From the NCBI RefSeq assembly GCF_024734385.1, contig NZ_JANHAP010000001.1, positions 248,001-312,000 of the forward strand: DNA of 64,000 bases. Direction: 5' to 3'. Each line of letters begins with the position of its first letter. The first letter of the stretch is position 1. Below are positions 1 to 8,835 of this stretch, one piece after another. The DNA comes from Dasania sp. GY-MA-18. Its GTDB lineage: Bacteria; Pseudomonadota; Gammaproteobacteria; Pseudomonadales; Dasaniaceae. The translations under genes and the position numbers were made by a program. The notes under the pieces were generated by a model. It did not search any database and had not been told where the DNA came from. It saw only the letters and a program-made list of their open reading frames with translations.

Positions 1-2
1 AG

Positions 3-557
3 TCTGCACAAAAAGGCGCGCACTTTATCGAGCTGTGCGCGCAGCGAAAAATCCCGCTGATTTTTTTACAAAATATCGTCGGCTTTATGGTGGGTAAACA
101 ATACGAGCAAGGCGGCATAGCCAAACACGGTGCCAAAATGGTTACCGCCGTAGCCACCGCACAAGTGCCTAAACTCACCGTATTAATAGGCGGTTCTTTT
201 GGCGCAGGTAACTACGGCATGTGCGGCCGCGCCTACGACCCCCGTTTTTTGTTTATGTGGCCCAATGCCCGTATCTCGGTGATGGGGGGTGAACAAGCCT
301 CTGGCGTATTAGCGCAGGTTAAGCGCGAGCAAAAACAAAAAAACGGTGAAAGCTGGAGCGAGCAAGAAGAAAATGACTTTAAACAACCGATTAAAGAAAA
401 ATACGAGCAACAGGGCCATCCCTATTACGCCTCAGCACGGTTATGGGACGATGGAGTTATAGACCCTAAAGATACTCGAGCAGTGCTAGGCAGCGCCTTA
501 GAGGCCAGCCTGAATGCACCTATAGCCAGCACTCAATTTGGGCTCTTTAGAATGTAG
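3..557 (+). CDS. liuB: Methylcrotonoyl-CoA carboxylase carboxyltransferase (beta) subunit, 3' part
   Basis: The reading frame is open from base 3 and runs off the left edge, so only the C-terminal ~184 residues are present. It matches the C-terminal half of biotin-dependent acyl-CoA carboxyltransferases. The segments [48 protein letters not shown] and the closing [16 protein letters not shown] are hallmarks of the methylcrotonoyl-CoA type. The enzyme carboxylates 3-methylcrotonyl-CoA in leucine/isovalerate breakdown. The downstream liuC and HMG-CoA lyase genes support this over propionyl-CoA carboxylase. The biotin-carrying alpha subunit (liuD) is not between liuB and liuC/liuE, where it often lies. 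Confidence 0.93.
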   Translation, partial: SAQKGAHFIELCAQRKIPLIFLQNIVGFMVGKQYEQGGIAKHGAKMVTAVATAQVPKLTVLIGGSFGAGNYGMCGRAYDPRFLFMWPNARISVMGGEQASGVLAQVKREQKQKNGESWSEQEENDFKQPIKEKYEQQGHPYYASARLWDDGVIDPKDTRAVLGSALEASLNAPIASTQFGLFRM

Positions 558-689
558 CCATATATGCGCTATAGATAGCTATAAATGCTAACTATTCGCG
601 TCAATTAGCCATAATTGTTAAGTTTTACGCGAGAGTATCCCCTCACTTTTGTATACAATGGCCTAACCCCCATCTATTAGAGGCCCAAC

Positions 690-902
690 ATGGCAACTAA
701 ACCGTTAAAAACCGTAGGTAAAAAGAAACAGCCAGCCGCCGTAGAAACTTCCGAATCTATAGAAGACAAAGTGCAGGCCTTTCTCAAAGCAGGCGGCACA
801 ATAGAGCAAGTGGGCTCGGGTGTTAGCGGCCAGCAAAGCATGGCGCCCCCCAAACCCAAGCCTAAACCTGCCGAACCGACTGAGCCAACACCACAAAACT
901 AG
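690..902 (+). CDS. Small hypothetical protein with Lys/Pro-rich ends
   Basis: A 70-residue protein with three parts: a basic N-terminus (KTVGKKKQ), a short helical segment (IEDKVQAFLKAGGTIEQVGSGVSGQ) and a Pro/Lys/Glu tail (PPKPKPKPAEPTEP). A purine-rich AGAGG lies about 6 bases before the ATG. The middle motif reminds me of small conserved proteins with an 'FLxxGGxIxxxxxGVSG' pattern, but I cannot name a family or function. It lies between liuB and liuC on the same strand, with 130 and 165 base gaps, so cotranscription is possible but not shown. The opposite-strand frames here look like shadows. Confidence 0.6.
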   Translation: MATKPLKTVGKKKQPAAVETSESIEDKVQAFLKAGGTIEQVGSGVSGQQSMAPPKPKPKPAEPTEPTPQN

Positions 903-1067
903 GCCACAGCTAAAACCATAAGCCCGCAGAGTGCGCATAAGCCATAAGCCTAGCTATGCCCTCTGCCCGCCCCTACTCGCTATACAGCGATTAAACAGCA
1001 GCTAAAATATAAAAAAAAGCAGCAACAGCCCTATACCGTCCCAGCTAGTAGACTAATAGGCCATACC

Positions 1068-1871
1068 ATGACTGACAGCACAGCGAATACAGTAAGCACC
1101 ACCATCAGCGCCAATGGCATAGCCACCGTTACCCTCAACCGGCCAGAAAAAAATAACGCCTTTGATGACAGCATGATTGCCCAACTAATCGGCCACTTTC
1201 AAGCCATCGATAACGACCCCAATATACGCGCCATGATTTTAGCCGCTAGCGGCAAAAACTTCTCCGCTGGTGGTGATTTAGCCTGGATGAAACGCATGGC
1301 CAGTTACAGCTATGAGCAAAACCTGCAAGATGCCCACGGTTTAGCGCAAATGTTAAAAACGCTTAATTTTATGAGTAAGCCAACTATCGCCCGCATACAA
1401 GGGGCCGCCTATGGTGGCGCAGTAGGTTTAGCCTGCTGCTGCGATATAGTTGTTGCCAGTAGCGACGCCAAGTTTTGTTTAAGCGAAGTTAAAATAGGCC
1501 TAATCCCTGCGACTATCGCCCCCTATGTAATAGCCGCTATAGGTGAACGCGCCAGCCGCCGCTACTGCCTTAGCGCCGAGCTAATCGATGCGCAAAAAGC
1601 GTTGCAATTAGGCATAGCCTCAGAGGTGGTGGCCAGCAACGAGCTAGACAACTGCATAGCCAATATCTGCAAGCAGCTGCTTAGCAACGGCCCCAGCGCC
1701 ATGAGCGCCGCCAAGCAATTAATTTTTGAGCTTGCTCACCAGCCTATAGATGCAGCCATTATAGAAACCAGCTGCCAAGCTATAGCCCAGCGCCGCGCTG
1801 GCCCTGAAGGGCAAGAAGGCCTAAGCGCCTTTTTGGAAAAACGAAAACCGCAGTGGTATAAAGATCAATAA
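1068..1871 (+). CDS. liuC: Methylglutaconyl-CoA hydratase, crotonase family
   Basis: A 267-residue crotonase-fold protein of normal length. The first oxyanion-hole region is KNFSAGGDLAWMKRM and the second is IQGAAYGGAVGLACCCDIVVAS. The stretch FCLSEVKIGLIPATIAPYVIAAIGERASRRY is typical of LiuC-type 3-methylglutaconyl-CoA hydratases, with Glu in the SEV position used for catalysis. It would hydrate 3-methylglutaconyl-CoA to HMG-CoA, which the next gene product cleaves. The gene starts 38 bases before the HMG-CoA lyase gene, consistent with one operon. Confidence 0.88.
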   Translation: MTDSTANTVSTTISANGIATVTLNRPEKNNAFDDSMIAQLIGHFQAIDNDPNIRAMILAASGKNFSAGGDLAWMKRMASYSYEQNLQDAHGLAQMLKTLNFMSKPTIARIQGAAYGGAVGLACCCDIVVASSDAKFCLSEVKIGLIPATIAPYVIAAIGERASRRYCLSAELIDAQKALQLGIASEVVASNELDNCIANICKQLLSNGPSAMSAAKQLIFELAHQPIDAAIIETSCQAIAQRRAGPEGQEGLSAFLEKRKPQWYKDQ

Positions 1872-1909
1872 AAGCCAACTGGCGCGTAAATAATATATAG
1901 AGAAACTCC

Positions 1910-2809
1910 ATGAGCACCCTGCCCAGCACCGTAAAAATTGTAGAAGTAGGCCCCCGCGATGGCCTACAAAACGAATCACAAACCATACCCACCGCCGTCA
2001 AAATTAAACTGATAGAGCTACTGACCGATGCCGGCCTCAATTACATAGAGGCGGGCAGCTTTGTAAACCCCAAGTGGGTGCCACAAATGGCCGACAGCGA
2101 TCAGGTTTTTCAAGGCATCAACCGCCGCCCTAATACCACCTACGCCGCCCTCACCCCCAATATGCAGGGCTACCAGCGCGCCATGGCCGCCGGTGCCAAC
2201 GAGGTGGCGATTTTTGCCGCCGCCTCAGAAAGCTTTAGCCAAAAAAATATTAACTGCTCTATACAAGAAAGCTTAAACCGCTTCGCCCCCATATTAGCTG
2301 CTGCCCAACAAGCGCAAATCCCGGTGCGCGGTTATATCTCCTGCGTGGCAGGCTGCCCCTATGAGGGCGCGGTCAGCGCCACCGCCGTAGCCGATATAGC
2401 CGAGCAGCTCTTTACCCTGGGCTGTTACGAAATATCACTGGGCGACACCATAGGCGTAGGCACGCCGGGTCAAATTACCGAACTCATCGCCCGCTGCAAA
2501 CAACGCCTGCCGGTAAGCAAACTGGCGGTACATTTTCACGACACCTACGGCCAGGCTTTAGCCAATATTTATGCCGCCTTATTAGCTGGCGTTAACGTAG
2601 TCGATAGCTCTATTGCGGGCTTAGGGGGCTGCCCCTACGCCAAAGGTGCCAGCGGTAATATTGCCACTGAAGATGTGCTGTATATGCTCAACGGTTTAAA
2701 CATCGCTAGCGGCGTAAAGCTGGATAAACTGTTAACCGCTGGCCACTATATTAGTGAGTTTTTGCAACGCCCCAGCGGCTCTAAAGTCGCCAACGCCAAA
2801 AGCCGTTAA
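1910..2809 (+). CDS. liuE: Hydroxymethylglutaryl-CoA lyase
   Basis: A 299-residue TIM-barrel protein of the HMGL family and usual length. The N-terminal [12 protein letters not shown] carries the metal and substrate ligands. The HFHDTYGQA segment supplies metal-binding His residues, and [14 protein letters not shown] contains the active-site Cys loop typical of HMG-CoA lyases. It cleaves HMG-CoA to acetyl-CoA and acetoacetate, the last step of leucine catabolism. It follows liuC directly. Confidence 0.93.
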   Translation: MSTLPSTVKIVEVGPRDGLQNESQTIPTAVKIKLIELLTDAGLNYIEAGSFVNPKWVPQMADSDQVFQGINRRPNTTYAALTPNMQGYQRAMAAGANEVAIFAAASESFSQKNINCSIQESLNRFAPILAAAQQAQIPVRGYISCVAGCPYEGAVSATAVADIAEQLFTLGCYEISLGDTIGVGTPGQITELIARCKQRLPVSKLAVHFHDTYGQALANIYAALLAGVNVVDSSIAGLGGCPYAKGASGNIATEDVLYMLNGLNIASGVKLDKLLTAGHYISEFLQRPSGSKVANAKSR

Positions 2810-2888
2810 ACAGCCTAACGATTAATTGCTAGTATTAGCAGCGATTACTTACCACTATCAACAATAACTTTGTATATAGGCTTTTATT

Positions 2889-3704
2889 ATGTCCACCGCG
2901 CCAACACTGACCGATGCCACTTTAACGCTAAACCAAGCTGTCGCCACCCTAAGCTTTAACCGCGATGATGTGCGCAATGCGCTAACGGGCACCACTCTCA
3001 TCGATGATATTTGCAATACCGTCGAATGGATTAACCGCGATAATAGCGTCAGCTGTTTAATTATTACCGGCAACGGCAAAGCCTTTAGCTCGGGCGGCAA
3101 TGTTAAAGAAATGCGCGATGGCGAAGGCATCTTTGGTGGCACCCCCGCCGAGATTGCCGAAAACTACCGCCGCGGCATACAGCGTATTAGCTTGGCCATG
3201 CACAGCATAGAAATCCCCACCATCGCCGCCATAAATGGTGCCGCCATAGGCGCAGGCTTTGACCTTAGCTGCATGTGCGATATACGCCTAGGCTCAGAGC
3301 ACACCCTGCTAGGCGAAACCTTTATCAACTTAGGTATTATCCCCGGTGATGGCGGCGCCTGGTTTTTACAACGTTTAGTAGGCTACCAACGCGCTGCCGA
3401 ACTCACCTTTAGCGGCAGGCTTATTAAAGCCGAGGAAGCCAAAGAGCTGGGCATTTTATTAGAGTTAGTCAGCGCCGACGAATTGCTGCCCCGCGCCCAA
3501 GAGCTGGCCGCCAATTTTGCCAGCAAGCCACCACAGGCTTTGCGCATGACCAAACGACTGATGAAAAGCGCCCAGCGCCTAGAGCTGGCCGACTTTTTAG
3601 ACCTGTGCTCCAGCTATCAAGCCAGCTGCCACCACAGCGGTGATCACCAGCGTGCAGTAAACAGCTTTTTAGACAAAACCAGCCCTGAATTCCAAGGTAA
3701 TTAA
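2889..3704 (+). CDS. Enoyl-CoA hydratase/isomerase family protein
   Basis: A 271-residue crotonase-fold protein. Oxyanion-hole segments are KAFSSGGNVKEMRDG and INGAAIGAGFDLSCMCDIRLGS. In the active-site region LLGETFINLGIIPGDGGAW, the position that holds the first catalytic Glu in classical enoyl-CoA hydratase (PEI) reads TFI. The second Glu position (AAEL) is kept. It may therefore be an isomerase, a hydrolase-like member or a hydratase with altered chemistry. Its place at the end of the liu cluster suggests acyl-CoA metabolism, but the substrate cannot be told. It is clearly distinct from liuC. Confidence 0.85.
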   Translation: MSTAPTLTDATLTLNQAVATLSFNRDDVRNALTGTTLIDDICNTVEWINRDNSVSCLIITGNGKAFSSGGNVKEMRDGEGIFGGTPAEIAENYRRGIQRISLAMHSIEIPTIAAINGAAIGAGFDLSCMCDIRLGSEHTLLGETFINLGIIPGDGGAWFLQRLVGYQRAAELTFSGRLIKAEEAKELGILLELVSADELLPRAQELAANFASKPPQALRMTKRLMKSAQRLELADFLDLCSSYQASCHHSGDHQRAVNSFLDKTSPEFQGN

Positions 3705-3799
3705 TGCGCACCGCCGCCACAAACAGTGAACCTGGCAGCGCTGAAGCTGTCCATATACTAGCCCTATAAGCTCACCCACTTATCAGCAGGACCAAGACC

Positions 3800-4429
3800 A
3801 TGAAAACTCTCTGCTTAGCACTCATCTCTGCGCTACTACTCAGCGGCTGCATGACCCACAGTACAGCGCCACAACAATCCGACGATGGCTTACAGCTAGT
3901 CAGCCCATCTAACTTTGATACCTTATACCTGCGCCCCGGCACCGATTTTAGCCGCTACAGCACGCTACAGTTTGAGACTATGCCGCTAAGCTATAGCGAC
4001 GAACGCCGGCCACACAAGCTCCCCAACCTAAGCGATAAAGACTTTCAGTTTAGCGACAAGGAGATGGGCTATTTTCAAGAGCGCGCCCGCAAAGGTTTTA
4101 GCGCTGGTTTTGACAAAACCAATGATGCCCAAGGCCAGCTTATCGTGCGCAGCAGCATTAGCGAGCTTTACCTAACGGCTCCCATTAAAAACAGCATTAT
4201 TCAACCCGACAAAAGCTTTGTGCAAGAGAGCAGCCGCATGGTGATTACCACCGAACTGGTAGACGCCAATAGCCAACAGGTACTGCTGCGCGCCACCGAC
4301 AAGCTTAAAACCGGCGATATAGGCACCAACAGCAACAACTTAAGCCGCATGAACAGCGTGACCTACTGGCAGGATGTATACCGCGAGTTTAGAAGCTGGG
4401 GCAGCCGCCTAAAAAGCGCCAGCCAGTAA
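3800..4429 (+). CDS. Predicted outer-membrane lipoprotein, DUF3313-like
   Basis: A 209-residue protein with a lipoprotein signal peptide: Lys near the start, a hydrophobic core and the lipobox LLSGC, with Cys at residue 17. The mature part (LYLRPGTDFSRYSTLQFE near residues 45-62, then a mixed alpha/beta region) resembles the DUF3313 lipoprotein family, whose role is unknown. It is probably a single transcription unit, since a strong intrinsic terminator follows the stop at once. The family assignment rests on pattern memory only. Confidence 0.75.
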   Translation: MKTLCLALISALLLSGCMTHSTAPQQSDDGLQLVSPSNFDTLYLRPGTDFSRYSTLQFETMPLSYSDERRPHKLPNLSDKDFQFSDKEMGYFQERARKGFSAGFDKTNDAQGQLIVRSSISELYLTAPIKNSIIQPDKSFVQESSRMVITTELVDANSQQVLLRATDKLKTGDIGTNSNNLSRMNSVTYWQDVYREFRSWGSRLKSASQ

Positions 4430-4439
4430 ACAGCTATCA

Positions 4440-4467
4440 CCAAAGGGGCTTAACCAGCCCCTTTTTT
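4440..4467 (+). terminator. Intrinsic terminator after the lipoprotein gene
   Basis: AAGGGGCT and AGCCCCTT form a near-perfect stem around a short TAACC loop and run into six T residues. It lies 12 bases after the stop codon. Confidence 0.88.
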
Positions 4468-4683
4468 GCCCCTCCCCTTAGCAAACCACAAAGTAACCAC
4501 TAACTCAGTAAAACATGGCGCTAGCGGCCACCTTGCTGTAAGCTGCACGCCCCCAGCATGGCGGTCTTGGTAACTGTAGCTATTAGCCAAACATTAATAG
4601 CCGCAGCCACGAATCCCATGCGCCACACTATGCGAATACCCGGCATACCTTATATCGCCGCGGACGCCACCAGAGATACCTTA

Positions 4684-6147
4684 ATGAAGTTTACCGAACT
4701 AGGCTTATCAGCCCCTATACTCCAGGCTGTAGCCGAGCAGGGCTATGAAACCCCCTCACCCATACAAGCCCAAGCCATACCCGCCGTGTTAGAAGGCAAA
4801 GACATTATGGCCGCCGCCCAAACCGGCACCGGCAAAACCGCAGGCTTTACCCTGCCCCTGTTAGAGCTACTTTCCAAAGGCCCCAAAGCGCAAGGCAACC
4901 AAGCCCGCGCCCTAGTGCTTACCCCCACCCGCGAACTAGCCGCCCAAGTAGGCGAAAGTGTTGCCCTATACGGCAAAAACTTACCGCTAAAATCTGCAGT
5001 TGTTTTTGGCGGCGTAAAAATCAACCCGCAAATGATGAAGCTGCGCAAAGGGGTAGATATTTTAGTCGCCACCCCCGGCCGCCTAATGGACTTATACAAT
5101 CAAAACGCGGTTAACTTTAAGCAGCTAGAAGTATTAGTACTGGACGAAGCCGACCGCATGTTAGACATGGGCTTTATTCGCGACATTAAAAAAATCCTGG
5201 CGATATTACCCAAGCAAAGGCAAAACCTTTTATTCTCAGCCACCTTCTCTAATGAGATACGCGAGCTAGCCAAGGGCCTGGTACACAACCCGGTAGAAAT
5301 TTCGGTAACGCCGCGCAATGCCGCTGCCAAAACCGTGACCCAAGCGGTATACCCCGTAGATAAAACCCGCAAAACCAGTTTATTGATTCAATTAATTAAA
5401 GAAAACAATTGGCGTCAGGTGTTAGTGTTTAGCAAAACCAAACACGGTGCCAACCGCTTAACCAAACAGTTAGATGCAGCCGGTATTGCCGCCGCTGCCA
5501 TACACGGCAACAAAAGCCAAGGCGCACGCACTAAAGCCCTGGCCAACTTTAAAGACGGTAGCGTACAAGTGCTGGTCGCCACCGATATCGCCGCCCGCGG
5601 CATAGACATAGACCAGCTGCCCCACGTAGTAAACTACGAACTGCCCCACGTATCCGAAGACTATGTACACCGCATAGGCCGCACCGGCCGCGCCGGTGCC
5701 GAAGGTGAAGCGGTATCCTTAGTCTGCGCCGACGAATTTAAATTACTAGCCGATATAGAGCGCCTAATACAAGCCCTAATCCCTCGCAAAAGCATGGCGG
5801 GTTTTGAACCGGTACACCCCCTGCCCGAGTCGCGTTTAAACACCAAACCATTTAAAGCCAAAAAACCCAAAAAACCACACAGCGGCCACCGCGATGGCCA
5901 ACGCTCGGGCGAAATGGCCCAAGGCCACCAAGCCCCCGGCCAACGCAGTAGAGCAAACGCCAATAGCGATGGCAACAACGCCGCCAAGCCCAATAATAAT
6001 CGCCGCCGCAAGCCTAGCAATAAACCGGCTGGTGGTGGTAACGGTAGCCAGGCTCCGCAGAATGCTAATCGTCCGCGTAAGGCGAATCCTAATAGTGGTA
6101 GGCCGCAGCGTAGTGGGGCTGGTGGTAGTGTTAGCGGTAATCGATAA
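4684..6147 (+). CDS. rhlE: DEAD-box ATP-dependent RNA helicase, RhlE type
   Basis: A DEAD-box helicase with every core motif: Q motif ([14 protein letters not shown]), motif I (AAQTGTGKT), [25 protein letters not shown] and [10 protein letters not shown]. After about residue 385 it turns into a low-complexity Lys/Arg/Asn/Gln/Gly-rich basic tail, a usual RNA-binding extension of RhlE proteins, which act in RNA remodelling and ribosome assembly. An in-frame ATG at 4558 would add 42 residues that do not fit the family. I chose 4684 (MKFTELGLS), where RhlE homologues begin. Confidence 0.92.
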   Translation: MKFTELGLSAPILQAVAEQGYETPSPIQAQAIPAVLEGKDIMAAAQTGTGKTAGFTLPLLELLSKGPKAQGNQARALVLTPTRELAAQVGESVALYGKNLPLKSAVVFGGVKINPQMMKLRKGVDILVATPGRLMDLYNQNAVNFKQLEVLVLDEADRMLDMGFIRDIKKILAILPKQRQNLLFSATFSNEIRELAKGLVHNPVEISVTPRNAAAKTVTQAVYPVDKTRKTSLLIQLIKENNWRQVLVFSKTKHGANRLTKQLDAAGIAAAAIHGNKSQGARTKALANFKDGSVQVLVATDIAARGIDIDQLPHVVNYELPHVSEDYVHRIGRTGRAGAEGEAVSLVCADEFKLLADIERLIQALIPRKSMAGFEPVHPLPESRLNTKPFKAKKPKKPHSGHRDGQRSGEMAQGHQAPGQRSRANANSDGNNAAKPNNNRRRKPSNKPAGGGNGSQAPQNANRPRKANPNSGRPQRSGAGGSVSGNR

Positions 6148-6164
6148 ACCCTTCCGCACTGCCC

Positions 6165-6302
6165 TGTCATGCCGGGCTCCGACCCGGCATCTAGGCAACA
6201 GCTTTACACTCGCTGTGTTATTTTTTATTTTTAGTAATTTGCTTTTAACTTAGCATGTGTTTCGCCCTGCTGAGCGGGTTCATTATTTTGATTCAAAATG
6301 CA
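6165..6302. repeat. Left inverted copy of the dispersed repeat flanking the cassette island
   Basis: Bases 6165-6231 are the reverse complement of 8894-8960 over 67 bases with about one mismatch. Similarity continues more loosely: 6260-6280 pairs with 8859-8879 and 6286-6302 with 8836-8852. Inside is a GC-rich hairpin (TGCCGGGCTCCGACCCGGCA, 6170-6189), which could also stop transcription after rhlE. The copy starts 18 bases after the rhlE stop. With its partner it brackets the three integron-type cassettes. Confidence 0.85.
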
Positions 6303-6385
6303 AGCTAGATCTCCAATATCTATTTTGTCAGCCACCAGCCATTGTTTCTTAGTGAATTATGCATCTTGCTCCGATCTCAGAAAAC

Positions 6386-6457
6386 GTGTAACGCCCGCAT
6401 TAGCGGCTGGTTTGGAGCGCAGCGGAAAACCAGTCCGACAACACGCGCTTGTTAGCT
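6386..6457 (-). other. attC-like recombination site, cassette 3
   Basis: Read on the minus strand this 72-base element begins with AGCTAAC (R'') and ends with GTTACAC (R'). Between lie imperfect inverted arms, with GACTGGTTT pairing with AAACCAGCC. It starts directly after the stop codon of the DUF4145 gene, where a cassette attC belongs. Its AGCTAAC is the complement of the GTTAGCT that closes the previous site, as expected for integron cassettes. The sequence fits poorly to strict consensus at one or two R-box bases, so a structure-based attC search is the proper test. Confidence 0.72.
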
Positions 6458-7168
6458 CTACCCCTCAGCATCTACCTCACGATCTTCTTCGGGAATCCTT
6501 CCGGCTTCTCTCAAGAGGGTTAGAACAGATTCTCGATCATCATAAAAATCTTCAAGTATTCTCTGACAATAATGCCTCGCTGCCTCGACATCTTCCTCTG
6601 GTATTTCATGCCAATCGTCGTGCAAAACGTCATTGCCTAGAACTCTAATTTCATCATGAGCCCTACGCTTCCGCGCTTGGGTTATTACACCATCTTCAGC
6701 GGCAGCTTCAATTTGTTTGTACAAATTAGGTTCTTGTTTGGTTTTATACCCATTTGCACGTAGTGTTTTATCAAGTACCGATCGAATTAGCCCCGCTGCG
6801 GCCCTTATGCACTGGCTTTCCAAGCAGGTTTCGGCTTCGCGAAATTCAGTTATGATACCCTGCGGAACTGAGCGAGGTATGGATAACCTCTGCTTACTTT
6901 CTGGGAAGAATTTTAAAAGGCGATTATAAGATCCAGGATAGTTTCCTCCTCCGCCAAATTTTATAACTCCAAACGCTCCCATTCCGCAGCCTGCGCATTT
7001 AAACAATCTATAAGAGATGATGCAGTCCCGCCAATGCCGGTCTTCTTCTCTTCTTTCGTGAGCCCCAATTGATCGGCCATCTACTTTCCATTCGAAAGTG
7101 CTTCTACCTCCACGACAACCAGGGCAATGGCTGACGATAGATCCTTCTTGTTCATTTAAATGTGCCAT
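6458..7168 (-). CDS. DUF4145 domain protein with zinc-ribbon-like Cys pairs (integron cassette)
   Basis: A 236-residue protein. The N-terminus has two CxxC pairs (CPGC near residue 15 and CAGC near 58) that could bind zinc. The C-terminal half (AAGLIRSVLDKTL, IEAAAEDGVIT, HDEIRVLGNDVLHDDW, EEDVEAARHYCQRIL) has the DUF4145 pattern. DUF4145 proteins are of unknown function and are often found in mobile or defence-rich regions. AAGGAA before the ATG is a good ribosome site. The gene lies between two attC-like sites, 13 bases from the upstream one and 0 bases from the downstream one, so it is the body of a mobile cassette. Confidence 0.85.
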   Translation of the reverse strand: MAHLNEQEGSIVSHCPGCRGGRSTFEWKVDGRSIGAHERREEDRHWRDCIISYRLFKCAGCGMGAFGVIKFGGGGNYPGSYNRLLKFFPESKQRLSIPRSVPQGIITEFREAETCLESQCIRAAAGLIRSVLDKTLRANGYKTKQEPNLYKQIEAAAEDGVITQARKRRAHDEIRVLGNDVLHDDWHEIPEEDVEAARHYCQRILEDFYDDRESVLTLLREAGRIPEEDREVDAEG

Positions 7169-7181
7169 GATGTTCCTTTGG

Positions 7182-7280
7182 AGCTAACGCCTTGCACACG
7201 GGCCGAAACGTAGCGGTGAAACCGCGCAGTGGAGGTCCGAGCCCAGCTTGCTGGGCTGTACGTGCTGCAGCTTGTTATAT
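7182..7280 (-). other. attC-like recombination site, cassette 2
   Basis: On the minus strand it runs from ATATAAC (R'') to GTTAGCT (R') over 99 bases. Inner arms GCAGCAC and GTGTGC can pair, allowing for an unpaired base, and a central hairpin AGCCCAGCAAGCTGGGCT is present. It lies 2 bases after the stop of the exported-protein gene. Its outer boxes chain with both neighbours: ATATAAC complements the GTTATAT ending site 1, and GTTAGCT complements the AGCTAAC starting site 3. Confidence 0.78.
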
Positions 7281-7282
7281 TA

Positions 7283-7744
7283 TTAAGGGACTTTAAAACT
7301 GTTTACTGATTGAATTAGCTTGGACTTATTCATTGGCCAATTGATTTTTGAGTCAGTTGCAGTCGCTAGGTAAAAATAACTACCACGTTTAACTGCTTTG
7401 GCATAAAAATGAAGGTTTTGCCCATTCATGTTTCCTGAATACTCGAAATGCAAAGTGTCATCATTTTTACTTGAGCTAACAATAGTTAAACCCATTTGTT
7501 TAAATTGAGCTTCTGATAATTTTATGTAGTCATCAATTGAACCAGGATAGGCTTGTATTTGAACGTTCACATTTGCAGCGAAGCCATTGGATGGAGGTAA
7601 AAACATTTGTAAGGGTTGTGAGCCTGCAGGGCTAGGCTTATCATCAAGTAAATCAATGCTAAATCCATATTGCTCGAATTTTGCTGGCTCTGCAGTAACT
7701 AAAGATGATAAAAGGCTTATAAAAATAATAGTAAAAACTTTCAC
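7283..7744 (-). CDS. Small exported hypothetical protein (integron cassette)
   Basis: A 153-residue protein with an N-terminal signal peptide (MKVFTIIFISLLSSLVTAEP, cleavage likely after TAE or TA). The mature part (EQYGFSIDLLDDKP, QIQAYPGSIDDYI, LHFYAKAVKRGSYFYLATATD) looks like the PsbP/DcrB-like small periplasmic fold. That is a resemblance, not an identification. Translation starts at GTG 7744, with AGGAG 7 bases upstream. AT-rich composition unlike the flanking chromosome and the flanking attC-like sites mark it as a cassette gene. Confidence 0.8.
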   Translation of the reverse strand: MKVFTIIFISLLSSLVTAEPAKFEQYGFSIDLLDDKPSPAGSQPLQMFLPPSNGFAANVNVQIQAYPGSIDDYIKLSEAQFKQMGLTIVSSSKNDDTLHFEYSGNMNGQNLHFYAKAVKRGSYFYLATATDSKINWPMNKSKLIQSVNSFKVP

Positions 7745-7772
7745 TTAAGACTCCTGTCTCTGATTTGATGAA

Positions 7773-7851
7773 ATATAACGCTTATGGCATGGGCAGCGGC
7801 GCAGCCGTTGTCCAGCCCGCTTGCGGGCGTGCATGCCCATGATTGTTAGGT
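7773..7851 (-). other. attC-like recombination site, cassette 1
   Basis: The clearest of the three. On the minus strand it starts ACCTAAC, ends GTTATAT and is 79 bases long. The L arms ATCATGGGCA and TGCCCATG pair over eight bases, and a central hairpin (GCCCGCAAGCGGGC) lies between. It begins 3 bases after the stop of the lipoprotein gene. The first box complements the GTTAGGT at 8375-8381, the junction at the front of this cassette. Confidence 0.82.
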
Positions 7852-7854
7852 GGT

Positions 7855-8376
7855 TTACGCACTTAGATAAGCCCACTCAAATTTAACTTTGCCATCGGAG
7901 TACTTAATATAATAAGTTGAAGTTTGATTGCCAATGGCAATGTTTATTATGTGGCCGTCTAGCTCGCTGCAATCTTTGTTAATATGAAAGTAATAGTCAA
8001 TATTGGTGTTATTTTTGTGATTTTCACTTTTATTGAGAATGCTTGTTATTGCTAAAATAGATACCCCCGAAGAGTTAGTAATGCTTATGTTTGGCTCATG
8101 GTCTTTGGGGGCCGTAATGTAAAGGTAAGATAATTCTTCATTACCCCAATAAGTAGGAATGATTGGCGGTAGAGGTACTAAGATGAACGCCATCATAGAA
8201 TACATTTTTCCGGGGCATGACATGCTGGCAGACAAGGCTTGATGACTTAGTTCATTAGCTTGTGACTCTAGCTCAATGAATTCATCTTTGCCTGCCATGG
8301 AGATTGCGCAACCGTTAAGCATGATTGCGAGAGTGATTAATAAAATGCCATTTAATAGTTGCACGATTTTATTCAC
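7855..8376 (-). CDS. Predicted lipoprotein, unknown function (integron cassette)
   Basis: A protein of up to 173 residues with a lipoprotein-type leader ending in MLNGC. The body has no domain I recognise. It is AT-rich and codes like the other cassette genes. The start is uncertain. GTG at 8376 overlaps the cassette junction box and gives a leader with Lys3. A second in-frame GTG at 8364 has AGGTGA, from the junction box, about 8 bases before it as a possible ribosome site. It is the first cassette in minus-strand order. Confidence 0.72.
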   Translation of the reverse strand: MNKIVQLLNGILLITLAIMLNGCAISMAGKDEFIELESQANELSHQALSASMSCPGKMYSMMAFILVPLPPIIPTYWGNEELSYLYITAPKDHEPNISITNSSGVSILAITSILNKSENHKNNTNIDYYFHINKDCSELDGHIINIAIGNQTSTYYIKYSDGKVKFEWAYLSA

Positions 8377-8381
8377 CTAAC
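8375..8381 (-). other. Cassette junction box (R'-like) at the array head
   Basis: GTTAGGT on the minus strand complements the ACCTAAC that begins the following attC, as the two ends of one integron cassette should. Upstream (8382-8560) I see no palindromic attC arms and no integrase gene, so this may be a worn attI or attC or just the edge of a copied segment. Confidence 0.5.
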
Positions 8382-8835
8382 AGCTTTATTAACTCGAATG
8401 GCTATATTTAGACATTATGCCTACATTTGAACTAATTGACCTATATCCACCCATTTTCGCCTAAATATACACAGCTTCGGGCACCTATATCTAGACATTT
8501 TTATGTAAACTATTCACAACCCCAGCTTGAAAACTCAAGCATTCCACCAAAACCTGCTACGAAGCACCCAATTCCCCTTGGGAGTCGCCGAGCAACGGAG
8601 GAAAATAGCGGCACGAAGTAGCGAGGACTGTTTGAGTGTTTTGAAGATTAAATATCTTCAAAATGCGAGTTCCGCAGCGGCCGTTATTTTGTGAGTAGCA
8701 CAGGGCATCGGCATAGCCGACGACGTACTAGGGGTGCCCTTTGCTTTGGTTACTTTCATTTGGGCAAGCACAAATTGCACCGCAATTTGAACGCCTGTAG
8801 TAAAAAGGCGCCCGCAGGGTGAAAAAATGCGAAGA

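Noticed and set aside
4558-4683. 42-residue N-terminal extension of the RhlE helicase
   Set aside because: In frame, but the residues do not fit the family. MKFTELGLS at 4684 is the usual start.
5661-6170. 169-residue minus-strand frame under the rhlE tail
   Set aside because: Leu/Arg/Pro-rich shadow of the low-complexity basic tail of rhlE.
8382-8560. attI site at the head of the cassette array
   Set aside because: Only the GTTAGGT box is visible. There is no integrase gene and no recognisable attI layout, so I do not call it.
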